Source of the DNA: Fulvivirga ulvae
GTDB taxonomy: Bacteria > Bacteroidota > Bacteroidia > Cytophagales > Cyclobacteriaceae
Direction of reading: 5' to 3'
DNA: 64,000 nucleotides
NCBI RefSeq assembly: GCF_021389975.1
Contig: NZ_CP089981.1
Span: 3,931,501-3,995,500 of the forward strand
In this document: piece after piece, positions 33,680-42,875 of the stretch
Position numbering within the stretch: position 1 is the first letter of the stretch
Layout: each line of letters starts with the position of its first letter
Notes under the pieces: generated by a model
What the model was told of the DNA's origin: nothing
Databases searched by the model: none
The model's input: only the letters and a program-made list of their open reading frames with translations
Position numbers and translations under genes: made by a program

Positions 33680-34420
33680 ATGATTTGTAAGAATTGCAGC
33701 AATAATTTTGAAGGGGCATTTTGTAATAGGTGCGGGCAAAGTGCCGGTATAAGACGGTTTGATTTCATTTACTTTGTAAAAGAGACCCTCTTTTCATCTT
33801 TGGATATTGAAAAGGGACTTTTTTATACCGTCAAGAAACTCTTCATTGAGCCTGGTGTGGCAATAAGAGACTATTTGGAAGGTAAGCGCGTAAGCTTATA
33901 CGTACCTGTAAAATACCTTTTACTCATCGGAGCGATCGCCACATTTATTTCCATGCGCTTTGATCTTTTTCTGAGTGAAAGGCCAGGTCCTGTATTGCAA
34001 ATGCTGCCGGTTGAAAAGCTTGCAGCCTTTCTGTCCTTTGCAGAGGAATATGCCACTGTCATCAATATTATAGCTGTTCCGGTCTTTGCTCTATTCTCAT
34101 GGCTTTTTTTTATAGAAAGCAGGCATAATTATACTGAAAACCTGGTATTGAATATTTACATCACGGCGCAGCAGCTTGTCATGCTGTTATTAATATTTCC
34201 ACTAATTGCACTTATGCCCTCCACAAAAGAAGTAGTGATTGCAGTTTACAGCGCTGTTACCCTGATCTATAATGTTTGGGTTTATTTTTCTTTTTTCAAG
34301 GTAAGGAAAGCCGTTCAGTTTCTTAAACTGATACTGGTGCTGGTGTGCGCTTACATGTTACAGTTTGTATTAAACTACAGTACTTACTTGTTGGTAGGAG
34401 ATAAGTTAAAGGGATTGTAG
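33680..34420 (+). CDS. DUF3667 membrane protein with zinc ribbon
   Basis: This is a 246-residue Bacteroidota protein of the DUF3667 family. The N-terminus carries a treble-clef zinc motif (CKNCSNNFEGAFCNRCGQ) that probably binds Zn, then an FDFIYF...VYVPVKYLLLIGAI linker. Three to five membrane helices follow at about 75-240. A cytoplasmic zinc ribbon with a membrane body suggests a structural or regulatory role, but none is established. Start is ATG 33680; TTG 33671 is in frame but less likely. A gap of 164 bp precedes it and holds nothing convincing. Confidence 0.87.
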   Translation: MICKNCSNNFEGAFCNRCGQSAGIRRFDFIYFVKETLFSSLDIEKGLFYTVKKLFIEPGVAIRDYLEGKRVSLYVPVKYLLLIGAIATFISMRFDLFLSERPGPVLQMLPVEKLAAFLSFAEEYATVINIIAVPVFALFSWLFFIESRHNYTENLVLNIYITAQQLVMLLLIFPLIALMPSTKEVVIAVYSAVTLIYNVWVYFSFFKVRKAVQFLKLILVLVCAYMLQFVLNYSTYLLVGDKLKGL

Positions 34421-34462
34421 CTGCTTCCTGTAAATATTAAGGCAGCGGCTTCATTGCCCTTT

Positions 34463-36415
34463 CTAGTCTAATTGATAACCTGCTATTGTATTTGATCCAG
34501 TCTGGTAAAATACCTGCCCTGTAACGTCGTCCATCGCATAGTTAGGTGTTTTTTCCTTGCCGAGGTCAATATATGCATCAACCTGCCCCGTGTTTTTATT
34601 CACTTTTAGCAAAGCATTTTTGTTGCCTTCCCGTTTCGATAAGATCACCATAAAATCGCGTGCCTGTGTAGAAGCCTTAAAACGTGCACTGGCCTGCTTA
34701 AAGGATTTTTTAGCAAAATCAGAAGCAGCATCGCCCAACTCACCATAGACCTGACCTATACCTTCAACCATGGCACCAGCCAAAGCATCGTCCTGTTTGA
34801 TCTGAGGAGCAGCCGATTGATAAACACCGGAAGCTGCATATGCACTGGCCCCGATATATGCAGCCCGTATGGCCTGAGCATAAAGCAGTGCTCTTTTCAG
34901 CCCGGGTTCCCGGGGAGCTTCATAATAACTTTGATATTTTAAATTTCCCGAAAAATCAAATAGTGCAACATTCTGCTCTGAGTGAATAAAAATACCGTTA
35001 CTTCTAACTTCCAGTCCTGTAGGTGACTCTTTGCCCTCGAATTTTCGCTCTATACCTGATAAGTTGCTGACAGAGCTGCTGGACTTGTCCAGTATTTTTA
35101 GCTTATCCTCCTTAATGTCAAAAATATAGAACTTATCATCTTTGCTATCCACCAACGACGGTAATGTGGTTATGGATTTGTCAAGTAAAAGTTCACCAGT
35201 AGAGGTATTAAGCACATTAGCCTCCTCAGTAGTTACAAAGAATACACCATTATTAATCTTTTCAGTACGTACTACCTCTCCATCAATTTTTACCGGCTTT
35301 TCAAAAGTCAGTATACCCAGGTTAGTATCCAGAAATGTCAGGTAATTTTTATCTCCACTTCTTGAGATAAGTAAAAGACCGTTACCAACAGGAATATAAT
35401 CATATATACCTCCCTTCACTTTGACGCCTTTTCCCTTTTTGCCCCAGGCACCTTCCTGAGTTTTGTGGCTATATAAGTTGATCTTGGTGTTGGAGCCATC
35501 ATCAGGTAATATCAAAAGCCCCAGATCATGGAAGAAAAGGTGACTTAATCGTCCGTCAACTTCCAGCGGATTTTCCCAAATGCGGGCCCCGTCGTTCATG
35601 TTGTAGGCATAGAATACCGATTGGTAGGATACAGTAGGAGTTGACGACGAGCTACTCATGGAAGACTCCCTTTTTTGCTCAGACCCGATATAAAAAACGT
35701 CCATCTTTGGATGCTTGTAAAACTTAACATTAAAATCCATTCCCTCTGCCTGTTGGGTAGCTACTTGTTTCATCAGGCCTCCGAAAGCACCTAGTTTTTC
35801 CAATTGCTTATTCGCTTCGGAGACATCATTCCTCCAGATGACCTCTCCCGACCTGGCGTTAACCTTATAATTATTGAATAAGGTAACAATGAGTAGTTCA
35901 TTTGCACTTAGCTCATTAACACTTACTACCCTGCCGTAATCATCACTCAACTTCCAGGCTATTGAGCCATCAGCCAGGTTGGCAAATACCATGGCAGGTT
36001 TATTGGAAGCATCTTTTCCGGCAATTAAAATCCCGTTAGTTTTATAAAGAACATAATCATCCAGAATTTCAGCAATCCCCGCTTTTTTGGAGTCAAATTT
36101 AAGCTCACCTGAGAATGGATCGATCATGTAGATATCACCATTGCTGTTAACCGAAATCAGTGGGGAAGATCCTACCTGCTGTATGCCATCCTGGGAGATA
36201 CCTCCAAACTGCTGCAACTCCCACAGTATTTTGCCGGTTTCTGGGTTCACTGATGTGAGGGCTAATGAGGTTCCAATCAAAAAATGGCCTGCCGGAGTTA
36301 CCTGTTGCCATTGGATATTTCCCTGTAGTGAGGCGTTCCATTTTTCTTTAACCTGGGATATGCAGATCGTACTGACAACGAACAGCATAAATGTTATTGT
36401 AGCCTTTAAATTCAT
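34463..36415 (-). CDS. PQQ-like beta-propeller exported protein (BamB-like)
   Basis: This is a 650-residue protein with a signal peptide at 1-21. Most of it is WD/PQQ-type beta-propeller blades with repeated G-x-I/L-x-W (PETGKILWELQQF, ADGSIAWKLSD, ARSGEVIWRNDV, NDGARIWENPLEV). A predicted mostly helical, alanine-rich insert lies at about 503-587 (contains YAQAIRAAYIGASAYAASG and AAPQIKQDDALAGAMVEG), before the last blade. It probably sits in the periplasm, perhaps lipid- or protein-binding. It resembles BamB, but it is larger and the insert is unusual. Start is ATG 36415. Confidence 0.78.
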   Translation of the reverse strand: MNLKATITFMLFVVSTICISQVKEKWNASLQGNIQWQQVTPAGHFLIGTSLALTSVNPETGKILWELQQFGGISQDGIQQVGSSPLISVNSNGDIYMIDPFSGELKFDSKKAGIAEILDDYVLYKTNGILIAGKDASNKPAMVFANLADGSIAWKLSDDYGRVVSVNELSANELLIVTLFNNYKVNARSGEVIWRNDVSEANKQLEKLGAFGGLMKQVATQQAEGMDFNVKFYKHPKMDVFYIGSEQKRESSMSSSSSTPTVSYQSVFYAYNMNDGARIWENPLEVDGRLSHLFFHDLGLLILPDDGSNTKINLYSHKTQEGAWGKKGKGVKVKGGIYDYIPVGNGLLLISRSGDKNYLTFLDTNLGILTFEKPVKIDGEVVRTEKINNGVFFVTTEEANVLNTSTGELLLDKSITTLPSLVDSKDDKFYIFDIKEDKLKILDKSSSSVSNLSGIERKFEGKESPTGLEVRSNGIFIHSEQNVALFDFSGNLKYQSYYEAPREPGLKRALLYAQAIRAAYIGASAYAASGVYQSAAPQIKQDDALAGAMVEGIGQVYGELGDAASDFAKKSFKQASARFKASTQARDFMVILSKREGNKNALLKVNKNTGQVDAYIDLGKEKTPNYAMDDVTGQVFYQTGSNTIAGYQLD

Positions 36416-36637
36416 ATCGATAGAGATTGGTGACAAAATTTGATAGATGGTTTTGCCGAATATCCAATATCCATTCCAAATTAAGCAAGCCCGCGATTTC
36501 CGGCTCCTTATAAGTTAATAATTATAACTAAGAAATCATAGGTGAAGAGGTTGCTGATCATATTGAATTCAGGAATAATTCAATAGAAAATGCTGGCGTG
36601 TAGCTTATTATAAGATTATTAAATTATTGGAAGATTT
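36416..36637. other. 222-bp intergenic region with an inverted repeat
   Basis: This stretch separates the GNAT gene from the beta-propeller gene, both on the minus strand. It contains a perfect 9-bp inverted repeat: TATTGAATT (36561-36569) and AATTCAATA (36577-36585), with a 7-nt loop. No T-run follows on either strand, so it is not a classical terminator. I see no open reading frame or RNA gene here. Confidence 0.4.
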
Positions 36638-37132
36638 TTAAAGTTCTCTATGTAAAATATATACATTGGTTAGCCCTAATTGCTGATGACGATAGGCATT
36701 TGGGATTTCTCCCACAATTTGAAATCCAAGGCTTTTCCAAAGATTAAGTGCAATAGTGTTGGACTTTACCACAAAATTAAATTGCAGGGCGGCATAACCA
36801 AGTCTTTGCGCTTCTTTAATGGAGAATTGCCCCAATTTTCTTCCTAACCCAATCCCTCTGCAGCCCGGATGTATCATATATCCTGCATTGGCTACATGCG
36901 ACCCTAAACCGGGCTGGTTGTCAGTAATAAAGAAAGTGCCTGCAACCTCATTTTTGTATTCAGCCACATAGGTATATTTTGCCTTTTTCATCCAGTAAGC
37001 CATCATCTCCTCTCTTGATGAGTCAGGGTCAAACGCGTAGGTGTCACCGGATTTTATTACCCGGCTTATAATATTCCATATCTGGTCTTCGTCATTTGGT
37101 TTTGCAGACCTGATAATTAATTCGTTAGTCAT
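36638..37132 (-). CDS. GNAT-family N-acetyltransferase
   Basis: This is a 164-residue acetyltransferase. The acetyl-CoA loop HPGCRGIGLGRKLGQF (R-G-x-G-x-G/A) sits at about 88-103, followed by the helix EAQRLGYAALQFNFVVKSN and the C-terminal LWKSLGFQIVGEIP. The substrate is unknown. It lies 3 bp after the PLP decarboxylase stop in the MarR-led operon, so it may modify or detoxify the amine produced by that decarboxylase; this is inference from position. Confidence 0.9.
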   Translation of the reverse strand: MTNELIIRSAKPNDEDQIWNIISRVIKSGDTYAFDPDSSREEMMAYWMKKAKYTYVAEYKNEVAGTFFITDNQPGLGSHVANAGYMIHPGCRGIGLGRKLGQFSIKEAQRLGYAALQFNFVVKSNTIALNLWKSLGFQIVGEIPNAYRHQQLGLTNVYILHREL

Positions 37133-37135
37133 CTT

Positions 37136-38608
37136 TTAGTTTATTACTGTTAATTTGCTTGTGACTTTTGTGCCCACTTCCCTGATTACCTTCATCAGAA
37201 AATCTACATTCTCTTTTTGTAGCCTGTGATTGATAAGACATGCCCTTATAACCGGACGATTATTGAGTGTGGTTCCGGTAATAAAAACCCGGCCATCTGC
37301 TTCCAGTTCAGGTATAATCCTCTTGTTAAGCTCGTCTACCATGGATTGATTTAAGCTTTTATCCCCCGGCAGATATCGAAAACAGACAACCGAAAGATCG
37401 GGATTGTTACAAAGCGCAAAATTATTGGAATTTTTAATTTGATCGGCCAGATATTTGGTAAGGAGGATATCCTTATGAATACAGGTTTTGATGGCAAGAG
37501 ACCCATAAGCTTTGAAACTCATCCATATTTTTAGTGCTTTGGCACTTCTTGAAAGTTGAAAGTGATGCTCATTGAAGTCAAACCTGTTGTCAGTTTTTGA
37601 GTCAGTGTCCAGATAGGCCGCTCTCTTGTAAAAAGTTCTGTTAAGATCGGTCCAGTCCTTTACAAGGGTGCATCCGGCCTCAAAAGGCTGATATAGCCAT
37701 TTATGAAAATCAATGGCGACGGAATTAGCTAAATCAAGCCCTTTGAATTTTTCCTTCAGGCTTTCAATAGAGGCTGCCAGACCTCCGTAAGCTCCATCCA
37801 CATGAAACCACATATCATATTTATTAGCAATGGCAGCCAGCTTATCCAGAGGGTCAATCGCTCCGGTATTGACGGTGCCGGCATTGCCAATAATGCAAAA
37901 TGGTCTTTTACCGTCCTGAATATCTTTACCGATTTGATTTTCAAGTGACTGTAGATCTATGGTGAAATCACTCAGTGATTTTATCTTCTTAAAATTATCA
38001 GTGCCGATACCCAAAAGTTCAATACTTTTATCAATGCAACCGTGCGTTTCATCTGAGGCATATACCGTGAAGGGCTTCAGACCAAACGTGCCGTATTTCC
38101 TGATATTATCCTTTTCGAACATAATGTTTCTGGCCACGGTAAGACCGGTTAGATTGGCAGCCGAGCCACCACTGACAAGTACGCCACCAGCTTTAGCATC
38201 GTATCCGATAAATTGCCCTCCCCATTGAACAACTCGTTTTTCGAGCTCACTCATAACCGGGGCGAGATGCCACTTTCCTACATTCTGGTTAATAGCTGCT
38301 ACCAGCATTTCAGCAAGCACTGAGACCTGTGTGCCGCCTGCCATCACATAAGCATACATATTAGTGCCAATATTTAAAGTGGCAGTGTCCACTACCTTTT
38401 CCTTTACCTGGTTGAGTAGAAGCCTTGCGTCCATGCCATTTTCAGGAACGGACTCGTTGAACCATGACTCTACTTCCTTTGGAGTAAGCCCGCTATAGGC
38501 TTTGGCTGCGTCCAGATCATGGTACCGGTCAATGATGATGTCACCGGTTTTTTGCAGTAATTCAGAGAATTCTCCGAGGGGATAATCCAGAGATTTATTT
38601 TTTTTCAT
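37136..38608 (-). CDS. PLP-dependent group II decarboxylase
   Basis: This is a 490-residue aromatic/acidic amino-acid decarboxylase-like enzyme. It has the group II fold with PLP-stacking His189 (SDETHGCID), the aspartate that binds the pyridine nitrogen, Asp271 (WFHVDGAYGG), and the Schiff-base Lys303 (DFHKWLYQPFEAG). Substrate candidates are glutamate, tyrosine, diaminobutyrate or aromatic amino acids; sequence alone does not choose. The start ATG 38608 overlaps the MarR gene stop by 14 bp. MarR control with a GNAT partner hints at amine production or detoxification. Confidence 0.91.
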   Translation of the reverse strand: MKKNKSLDYPLGEFSELLQKTGDIIIDRYHDLDAAKAYSGLTPKEVESWFNESVPENGMDARLLLNQVKEKVVDTATLNIGTNMYAYVMAGGTQVSVLAEMLVAAINQNVGKWHLAPVMSELEKRVVQWGGQFIGYDAKAGGVLVSGGSAANLTGLTVARNIMFEKDNIRKYGTFGLKPFTVYASDETHGCIDKSIELLGIGTDNFKKIKSLSDFTIDLQSLENQIGKDIQDGKRPFCIIGNAGTVNTGAIDPLDKLAAIANKYDMWFHVDGAYGGLAASIESLKEKFKGLDLANSVAIDFHKWLYQPFEAGCTLVKDWTDLNRTFYKRAAYLDTDSKTDNRFDFNEHHFQLSRSAKALKIWMSFKAYGSLAIKTCIHKDILLTKYLADQIKNSNNFALCNNPDLSVVCFRYLPGDKSLNQSMVDELNKRIIPELEADGRVFITGTTLNNRPVIRACLINHRLQKENVDFLMKVIREVGTKVTSKLTVIN

Positions 38609-39083
38609 TATCAAGCTCGTTTAATGTTCTTTCCATAAAGCTTTGCCGTGATAGTTCTGCTTCTAAATGATCAAGCAGCGCCAGGAAGTTGGTGCCCTTC
38701 AGCATATTCTCAATCCCTTTGGTTCCTGCTGTCCACAACATTTGATATTCAGGGAGCAGAGTCTTTGCTTTTTGAGTCATGGCTATCCACTGGCGACGGC
38801 CGTCAGTCGGGCATGGCTCAGATTGAAGATAGCCAGCCTGAGTCATTTTATTGATGATTGTAATAACAGAAGGATGAGAAAATTGAAGTTTATCGGCAAT
38901 GTCGGTAACAGACAGGCTTTCATACTTTTCAAGTAATTTAAAAACCAGATACCAATTGGGTTCGATGTCAATATTGAGACTCTTGTACATTTGTCTTCCG
39001 CTATGAATCATACCATCGCTGATTCGTTTTAATCGGGATGCTAATGACAGATAACCCAATTCTTTTATAAAATCCTTTTGCAT
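38595..39083 (-). CDS. MarR-family transcriptional regulator
   Basis: This is a 162-residue winged-helix repressor. The DNA-binding domain is at about 45-110 (SLSVTDIADKLQFSHPSVITIINKMTQAG, in pieces, then the wing SEPCPTDGRRQWIAMT). Helical dimerisation parts lie at both ends. It is the first gene of the operon with the PLP decarboxylase and GNAT. Two palindromes just upstream of its ATG fit autoregulatory operators; ligand control is expected for the family, but the ligand is unknown. Confidence 0.93.
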   Translation of the reverse strand: MQKDFIKELGYLSLASRLKRISDGMIHSGRQMYKSLNIDIEPNWYLVFKLLEKYESLSVTDIADKLQFSHPSVITIINKMTQAGYLQSEPCPTDGRRQWIAMTQKAKTLLPEYQMLWTAGTKGIENMLKGTNFLALLDHLEAELSRQSFMERTLNELDNEKK

Positions 39084-39088
39084 AATAT

Positions 39089-39131
39089 GTAGTTAACTAC
39101 GTAAATATAAGAAAAATGTAGTTGACTACAT
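39089..39131. promoter_or_regulatory. Two MarR-type operators between marR and the helicase gene
   Basis: Site 1 at 39089-39100 is the perfect 12-bp palindrome GTAGTTAACTAC. Site 2 at 39116-39131 is ATGTAGTTGACTACAT, a 7+7 palindrome around TG. They share the half-site GTAGT and are centred 29 bp apart. They lie within 50 bp upstream of marR and 30-90 bp upstream of the divergent helicase gene, so a MarR dimer on each could control both directions. Confidence 0.65.
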
Positions 39132-39178
39132 AAATTAAAATTTAAATTATTCTTTCAGTGATGTATTTTAGAAGTATG

Positions 39179-41638
39179 ATGAACTCTGATTTGCTCACGC
39201 CAGTCCACCAATGGTTCGCTCAAAAAGAATGGAAACCCTTTACTTTTCAGGAAGAGGCATGGCAGGCTTATCTTCAGGGATATCATGGACTGGTGAATGC
39301 ACCTACCGGTAGTGGTAAAACTTATTCTCTCGTCATGCCGGTTTTGATGGAGTATATACGTGAGCAGCAGAAGTTGAAGTCACCCCCGGCAAATAAAAGC
39401 ATAGGGTTAAGGGCCATCTGGATCACGCCTATAAAGGCACTGGCAAAAGAGATCAGTAATTCAGCTCAAAAAGCGGTGGAAGGCCTGGGAATTGATTGGC
39501 AGGTAAAATTGCGTACAGGAGATACTTCTGCTTCGGAAAGGGAGAAAATGAAAAAGAACCCTCCGGAATTTATGATCACCACTCCGGAAAGTTTGCAACT
39601 GATGCTGGCACAGAAAGGATATGAGAAGTTTTTTAAAAATCTCAGGACCGTGGTTTGCGATGAATGGCATGAGCTTATGGGCTCAAAGAGAGGTGTTCAA
39701 ATGGAACTGGCATTATCCAGGCTCAAAACCATATGCCCCAAGCTTAAGATTTGGGGCATATCAGCAACCATTGGTAATATGGATGAAGCTTTACAGGCGC
39801 TATTAGGTTCTTCACTGCAAAGGGATAAATACAAAGTAATCAGGTCTGACATCAAAAAAGAGATTGAGGTAGAGTCAGTTTTACCTGATACCGTTGAAAA
39901 GCTGCCTTGGGCAGGGCACCTCGGAACAAACCTCATTGATAAAGTAATACCTATCATAAAACAGAGTAAGAGCACTCTGATTTTTACCAATACCCGATCA
40001 TTTGCTGAGATATGGTATCAGAAATTATTGGAGAGGGCACCTGATCTCGCGGGTATTATGGCTATGCACCACGGTTCAATCAGCCGGGAGCTTAGGGATT
40101 GGGTTGAAGAAGCTTTGCATAATGAGCAACTCAAAGCTGTGGTATGTACATCCAGCCTTGACCTTGGTGTGGATTTCAGGCCTGTAGAAACTATCATTCA
40201 AATAGGAAGTCCCAAAGGAGTTGCCCGCTTTATGCAACGTGCAGGACGCAGCGGCCACCGGCCGGGGGCGCTGAGCAAGATATATTTTGTGCCTACGCAT
40301 TCTCTCGAGCTTATAGAAGCGGCTGCTTTACGGGATGCCATCGCCAATGGAGTAGTAGAAGACAGGGTGCCATATCTTCGATCATTTGATGTTTTGGTTC
40401 AATACCTGGTTACACTGGCAGTTTCTGATGGCTTTAAGCCAGATGAGATTTTTTCAGAAGTCAAAGGTACGTTTTGCTACAGCAGTATTACCGCAGAAGA
40501 GTGGCGGTGGCTACTCAGTTTTATATCTACAGGAGGAGCGGCATTGACAGCCTATGATGAATTCAGAAAAGTAGAAGTAGACGATGGCGTTTATAAAGTT
40601 ACGAACAGGCGTATAGCCATGAGGCACAGGCTTTCCATTGGCACCATAGTAAGTGATTCGTCCCTGCAGGTGAAATTTGTAAGCGGAAAATATATAGGCA
40701 CTATAGAAGAGTCTTTTATTGCCAGGCTTAACCCCGGGGATGTCTTCTGGTTTGCCGGCCGTAACCTGGAGCTGGTGCGCATTAAGGATATGGTAGTACA
40801 GGTCAGAAATACCAAAAAGAAAGCCAAAGCGGTGCCTTCCTGGCAAGGAGGGCGTATGCCTTTATCATCACAAATGTCTGTGGTGCTCAGAAAAAAGCTT
40901 CACGAAATCACACTCAAGGACTTTAATCATGATATAGAACTCAGGTTTCTTCAGCCGCTGATGGGGCTTCAGAAGAAAAGATCTCACCTGCCTGCTAAAA
41001 ATGAGTTTCTGATAGAGTATTTTGAGAGCACGGATGGTTATCATGTACTGATGTACCCTTTCGAGGGCAGAGCCGTTCACGAAGGCATGGCAGCACTGCT
41101 TGCCCACCGCATCGCAAAGATTACCCCCATTACGTTCAGCATAGCCATGAATGACTACGGTTTTGAACTTCTGTCAGACCAGGAAATACCGCTTTATGAA
41201 GCCATAGAAACCGATGTACTATCTGCTGATAATCTTTGGCAGGATATTCAGGCCAGTATCAACAGCGTGGAAATGGCCCGCAGGCGGTTTCGTGATATAG
41301 CAGCAATCTCCGGGCTTGTGTTTAAAGGGTATCCGGGACACCAGGTGAAGGACCGGCATTTGCAATCTTCCTCACAGCTGTTTTTTGATGTCTTTAATGA
41401 TTATGAATCACACAACCTGCTTTTATTGCAGGCCTATGAAGAAGTTATGGAATTTCAGTTGGAAGAGGCGAGAATGAGAAAGGCACTACAGCGTATAAAT
41501 AAGCAAAAAATCATTATTACAGAACCGGATAAGCCTACTCCATTTGCTTTCCCTATAATGGTTGACCGGCTGAGAGAAAAGCTTAGTTCTGAGAAATTGG
41601 TAGACAGGGTGAAGCGCATGCAGCTTCAATTTGATTAA
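39179..41638 (+). CDS. lhr: Ligase-associated DEXH-box helicase (Lhr-Core type)
   Basis: This is an SF2 helicase of about 819 residues. The P-loop APTGSGKTYS and motif II DEWH (VVCDEWHEL) are present, with motif III SATIG, motif V-like TSSLDLGVDF and motif VI QRAGRSGHRPG. The C-terminal winged-helix/DUF4145-like region is typical of the Lhr-Core group, which couples to the MBL exonuclease, ATP ligase and PdeM in DNA repair. Alternative starts are GTG 39158 and ATG 39161/39176; ATG 39179 (MNSDLLTPVHQW) is most family-like. The thioredoxin and PdeM genes follow on the same strand. Confidence 0.94.
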   Translation: MNSDLLTPVHQWFAQKEWKPFTFQEEAWQAYLQGYHGLVNAPTGSGKTYSLVMPVLMEYIREQQKLKSPPANKSIGLRAIWITPIKALAKEISNSAQKAVEGLGIDWQVKLRTGDTSASEREKMKKNPPEFMITTPESLQLMLAQKGYEKFFKNLRTVVCDEWHELMGSKRGVQMELALSRLKTICPKLKIWGISATIGNMDEALQALLGSSLQRDKYKVIRSDIKKEIEVESVLPDTVEKLPWAGHLGTNLIDKVIPIIKQSKSTLIFTNTRSFAEIWYQKLLERAPDLAGIMAMHHGSISRELRDWVEEALHNEQLKAVVCTSSLDLGVDFRPVETIIQIGSPKGVARFMQRAGRSGHRPGALSKIYFVPTHSLELIEAAALRDAIANGVVEDRVPYLRSFDVLVQYLVTLAVSDGFKPDEIFSEVKGTFCYSSITAEEWRWLLSFISTGGAALTAYDEFRKVEVDDGVYKVTNRRIAMRHRLSIGTIVSDSSLQVKFVSGKYIGTIEESFIARLNPGDVFWFAGRNLELVRIKDMVVQVRNTKKKAKAVPSWQGGRMPLSSQMSVVLRKKLHEITLKDFNHDIELRFLQPLMGLQKKRSHLPAKNEFLIEYFESTDGYHVLMYPFEGRAVHEGMAALLAHRIAKITPITFSIAMNDYGFELLSDQEIPLYEAIETDVLSADNLWQDIQASINSVEMARRRFRDIAAISGLVFKGYPGHQVKDRHLQSSSQLFFDVFNDYESHNLLLLQAYEEVMEFQLEEARMRKALQRINKQKIIITEPDKPTPFAFPIMVDRLREKLSSEKLVDRVKRMQLQFD

Positions 41639-41726
41639 ATTAATTTTGTGTATGTCATTTTAGCATAGTTTTCGGTGGAGGAACGGATTTTGAACGCTAC
41701 AAAAGCAGGTTTTAAATTAAAAGATT

Positions 41727-42026
41727 ATGTCAAAATTTCAGGAATTAATTAATGGAGATCAACCTGTTTTAGTCGATTTTCATGCTACCTGGTGTGGGCC
41801 ATGTAAAATGATGGCCCCTATGCTGGATGAATTAAAAGCAGATATCGGAAATAAAGCCAGGATCATTAAAATTGATGTAGACAAAAATCAGCAGGCAGCA
41901 TCGGCATATGGCGTGCGCGGAGTCCCTACATTGATCCTGTTCAAAAAAGGTCAGGTTAAATGGAGACAATCCGGTGTAGTACCTGTACACCAGCTTAAGG
42001 CGGTTATTGAGCAAAATATAAAATAG
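41727..42026 (+). CDS. trxA: Thioredoxin
   Basis: This is a 99-residue cytoplasmic thioredoxin with the redox motif WCGPCKM at about 23-29, cis-Pro in RGVPTLILFKKG, and the usual beta-alpha fold. It reduces disulfides using NADPH via thioredoxin reductase. It lies 88 bp after the helicase and 96 bp before PdeM, an unusual position inside the repair cluster. It may simply be inserted there, or it may maintain repair enzymes; neither is shown. Confidence 0.94.
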   Translation: MSKFQELINGDQPVLVDFHATWCGPCKMMAPMLDELKADIGNKARIIKIDVDKNQQAASAYGVRGVPTLILFKKGQVKWRQSGVVPVHQLKAVIEQNIK

Positions 42027-42122
42027 CATTGCTGTTGCTAAAAACCTTTAAGGCAAATTGTTCGATACGCTTCTTTTAGATTACTTTGCTTCCTTCAAAT
42101 TATCGGACTTAAGGTAGGCTCA

Positions 42123-42767
42123 GTGGTTGAAGAAGTTACAATACGCGACAATACATTTTCACTTTATCCCGAAAAAGCAGTTTTATGGAAGGCCAAAGGG
42201 GTTCTTCTGATCTCAGATCTGCACCTAGGCAAGGTTAACCACTTTCGCAGGTCGGGGATAGCCGTGCCACACAGTCCTAATGATCAAAATATTGAGCGCT
42301 TGATAACATTGCTACAACAGCTAAAGCCCGAGCGTGTGCTGTTTATGGGAGATCTGTTTCATAGTCATTATAACCCTGAATGGGAAGTGTTCGGACAGGT
42401 TCTTAAGTATTTCCCAGCCATATCCTTTGAGCTGGTTATGGGCAATCATGACATCATGAGTGATTACCAATACGTAAAACATCAATTGATCATACACAAA
42501 AAGCCCTTAGAGATGGATACTTTTATGATGTCGCATGAACCTTTGGAAGAGGTGCCAGAAGGGTATTATAACTTTGCTGGTCATATTCATCCTGGTGTGC
42601 AATTGCGGGGCAGGGGGCGTCAGGGCGTAAAGTTGCCGTGCTTCTATTTTGGAGATAAACAGGCTTTATTACCTGCATTCGGTGAATTTACAGGTTTATA
42701 TAAGATCAAGCCTAAAGAAGGAGATCGGGTTTTTGTAATTGTTGACAACAATGTGCTCAGGGTATAG
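42123..42767 (+). CDS. pdeM: Ligase-associated DNA damage response nuclease PdeM
   Basis: This is a 214-residue metallophosphoesterase. The metal motifs are complete: LISDLHLGK, VLFMGDLFHSHYNPEW, MGNHDIM, SHEPLEE and NFAGHIHPGV. PdeM proteins are manganese-dependent nucleases encoded with Lhr-Core, MBL exonuclease and ATP ligase. The gene opens with GTG at 42123 (GVEEVTIRDNTF-like start), since no ATG precedes the conserved core. It is the last repair gene in this block. Confidence 0.92.
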   Translation: MVEEVTIRDNTFSLYPEKAVLWKAKGVLLISDLHLGKVNHFRRSGIAVPHSPNDQNIERLITLLQQLKPERVLFMGDLFHSHYNPEWEVFGQVLKYFPAISFELVMGNHDIMSDYQYVKHQLIIHKKPLEMDTFMMSHEPLEEVPEGYYNFAGHIHPGVQLRGRGRQGVKLPCFYFGDKQALLPAFGEFTGLYKIKPKEGDRVFVIVDNNVLRV

Positions 42768-42826
42768 CTATAACCTGCAGCTTCAAATCCTATCAATTTA
42801 AAATCATTTTATTATATTTCAGGGAT

Positions 42827-42864
42827 AGAGTAATTATTGCAATAACCTTTAGAGTTACTCTTTT
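42827..42864 (+). terminator. Possible terminator after PdeM
   Basis: AGAGTAA at 42827-42833 pairs with TTACTCT at 42855-42861, followed by TTTT. The 21-nt loop is long, so this is a tentative call; the hairpin also falls in the DUF2339 leader. Confidence 0.35.
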
Positions 42865-42875
42865 ACCAATAATTT

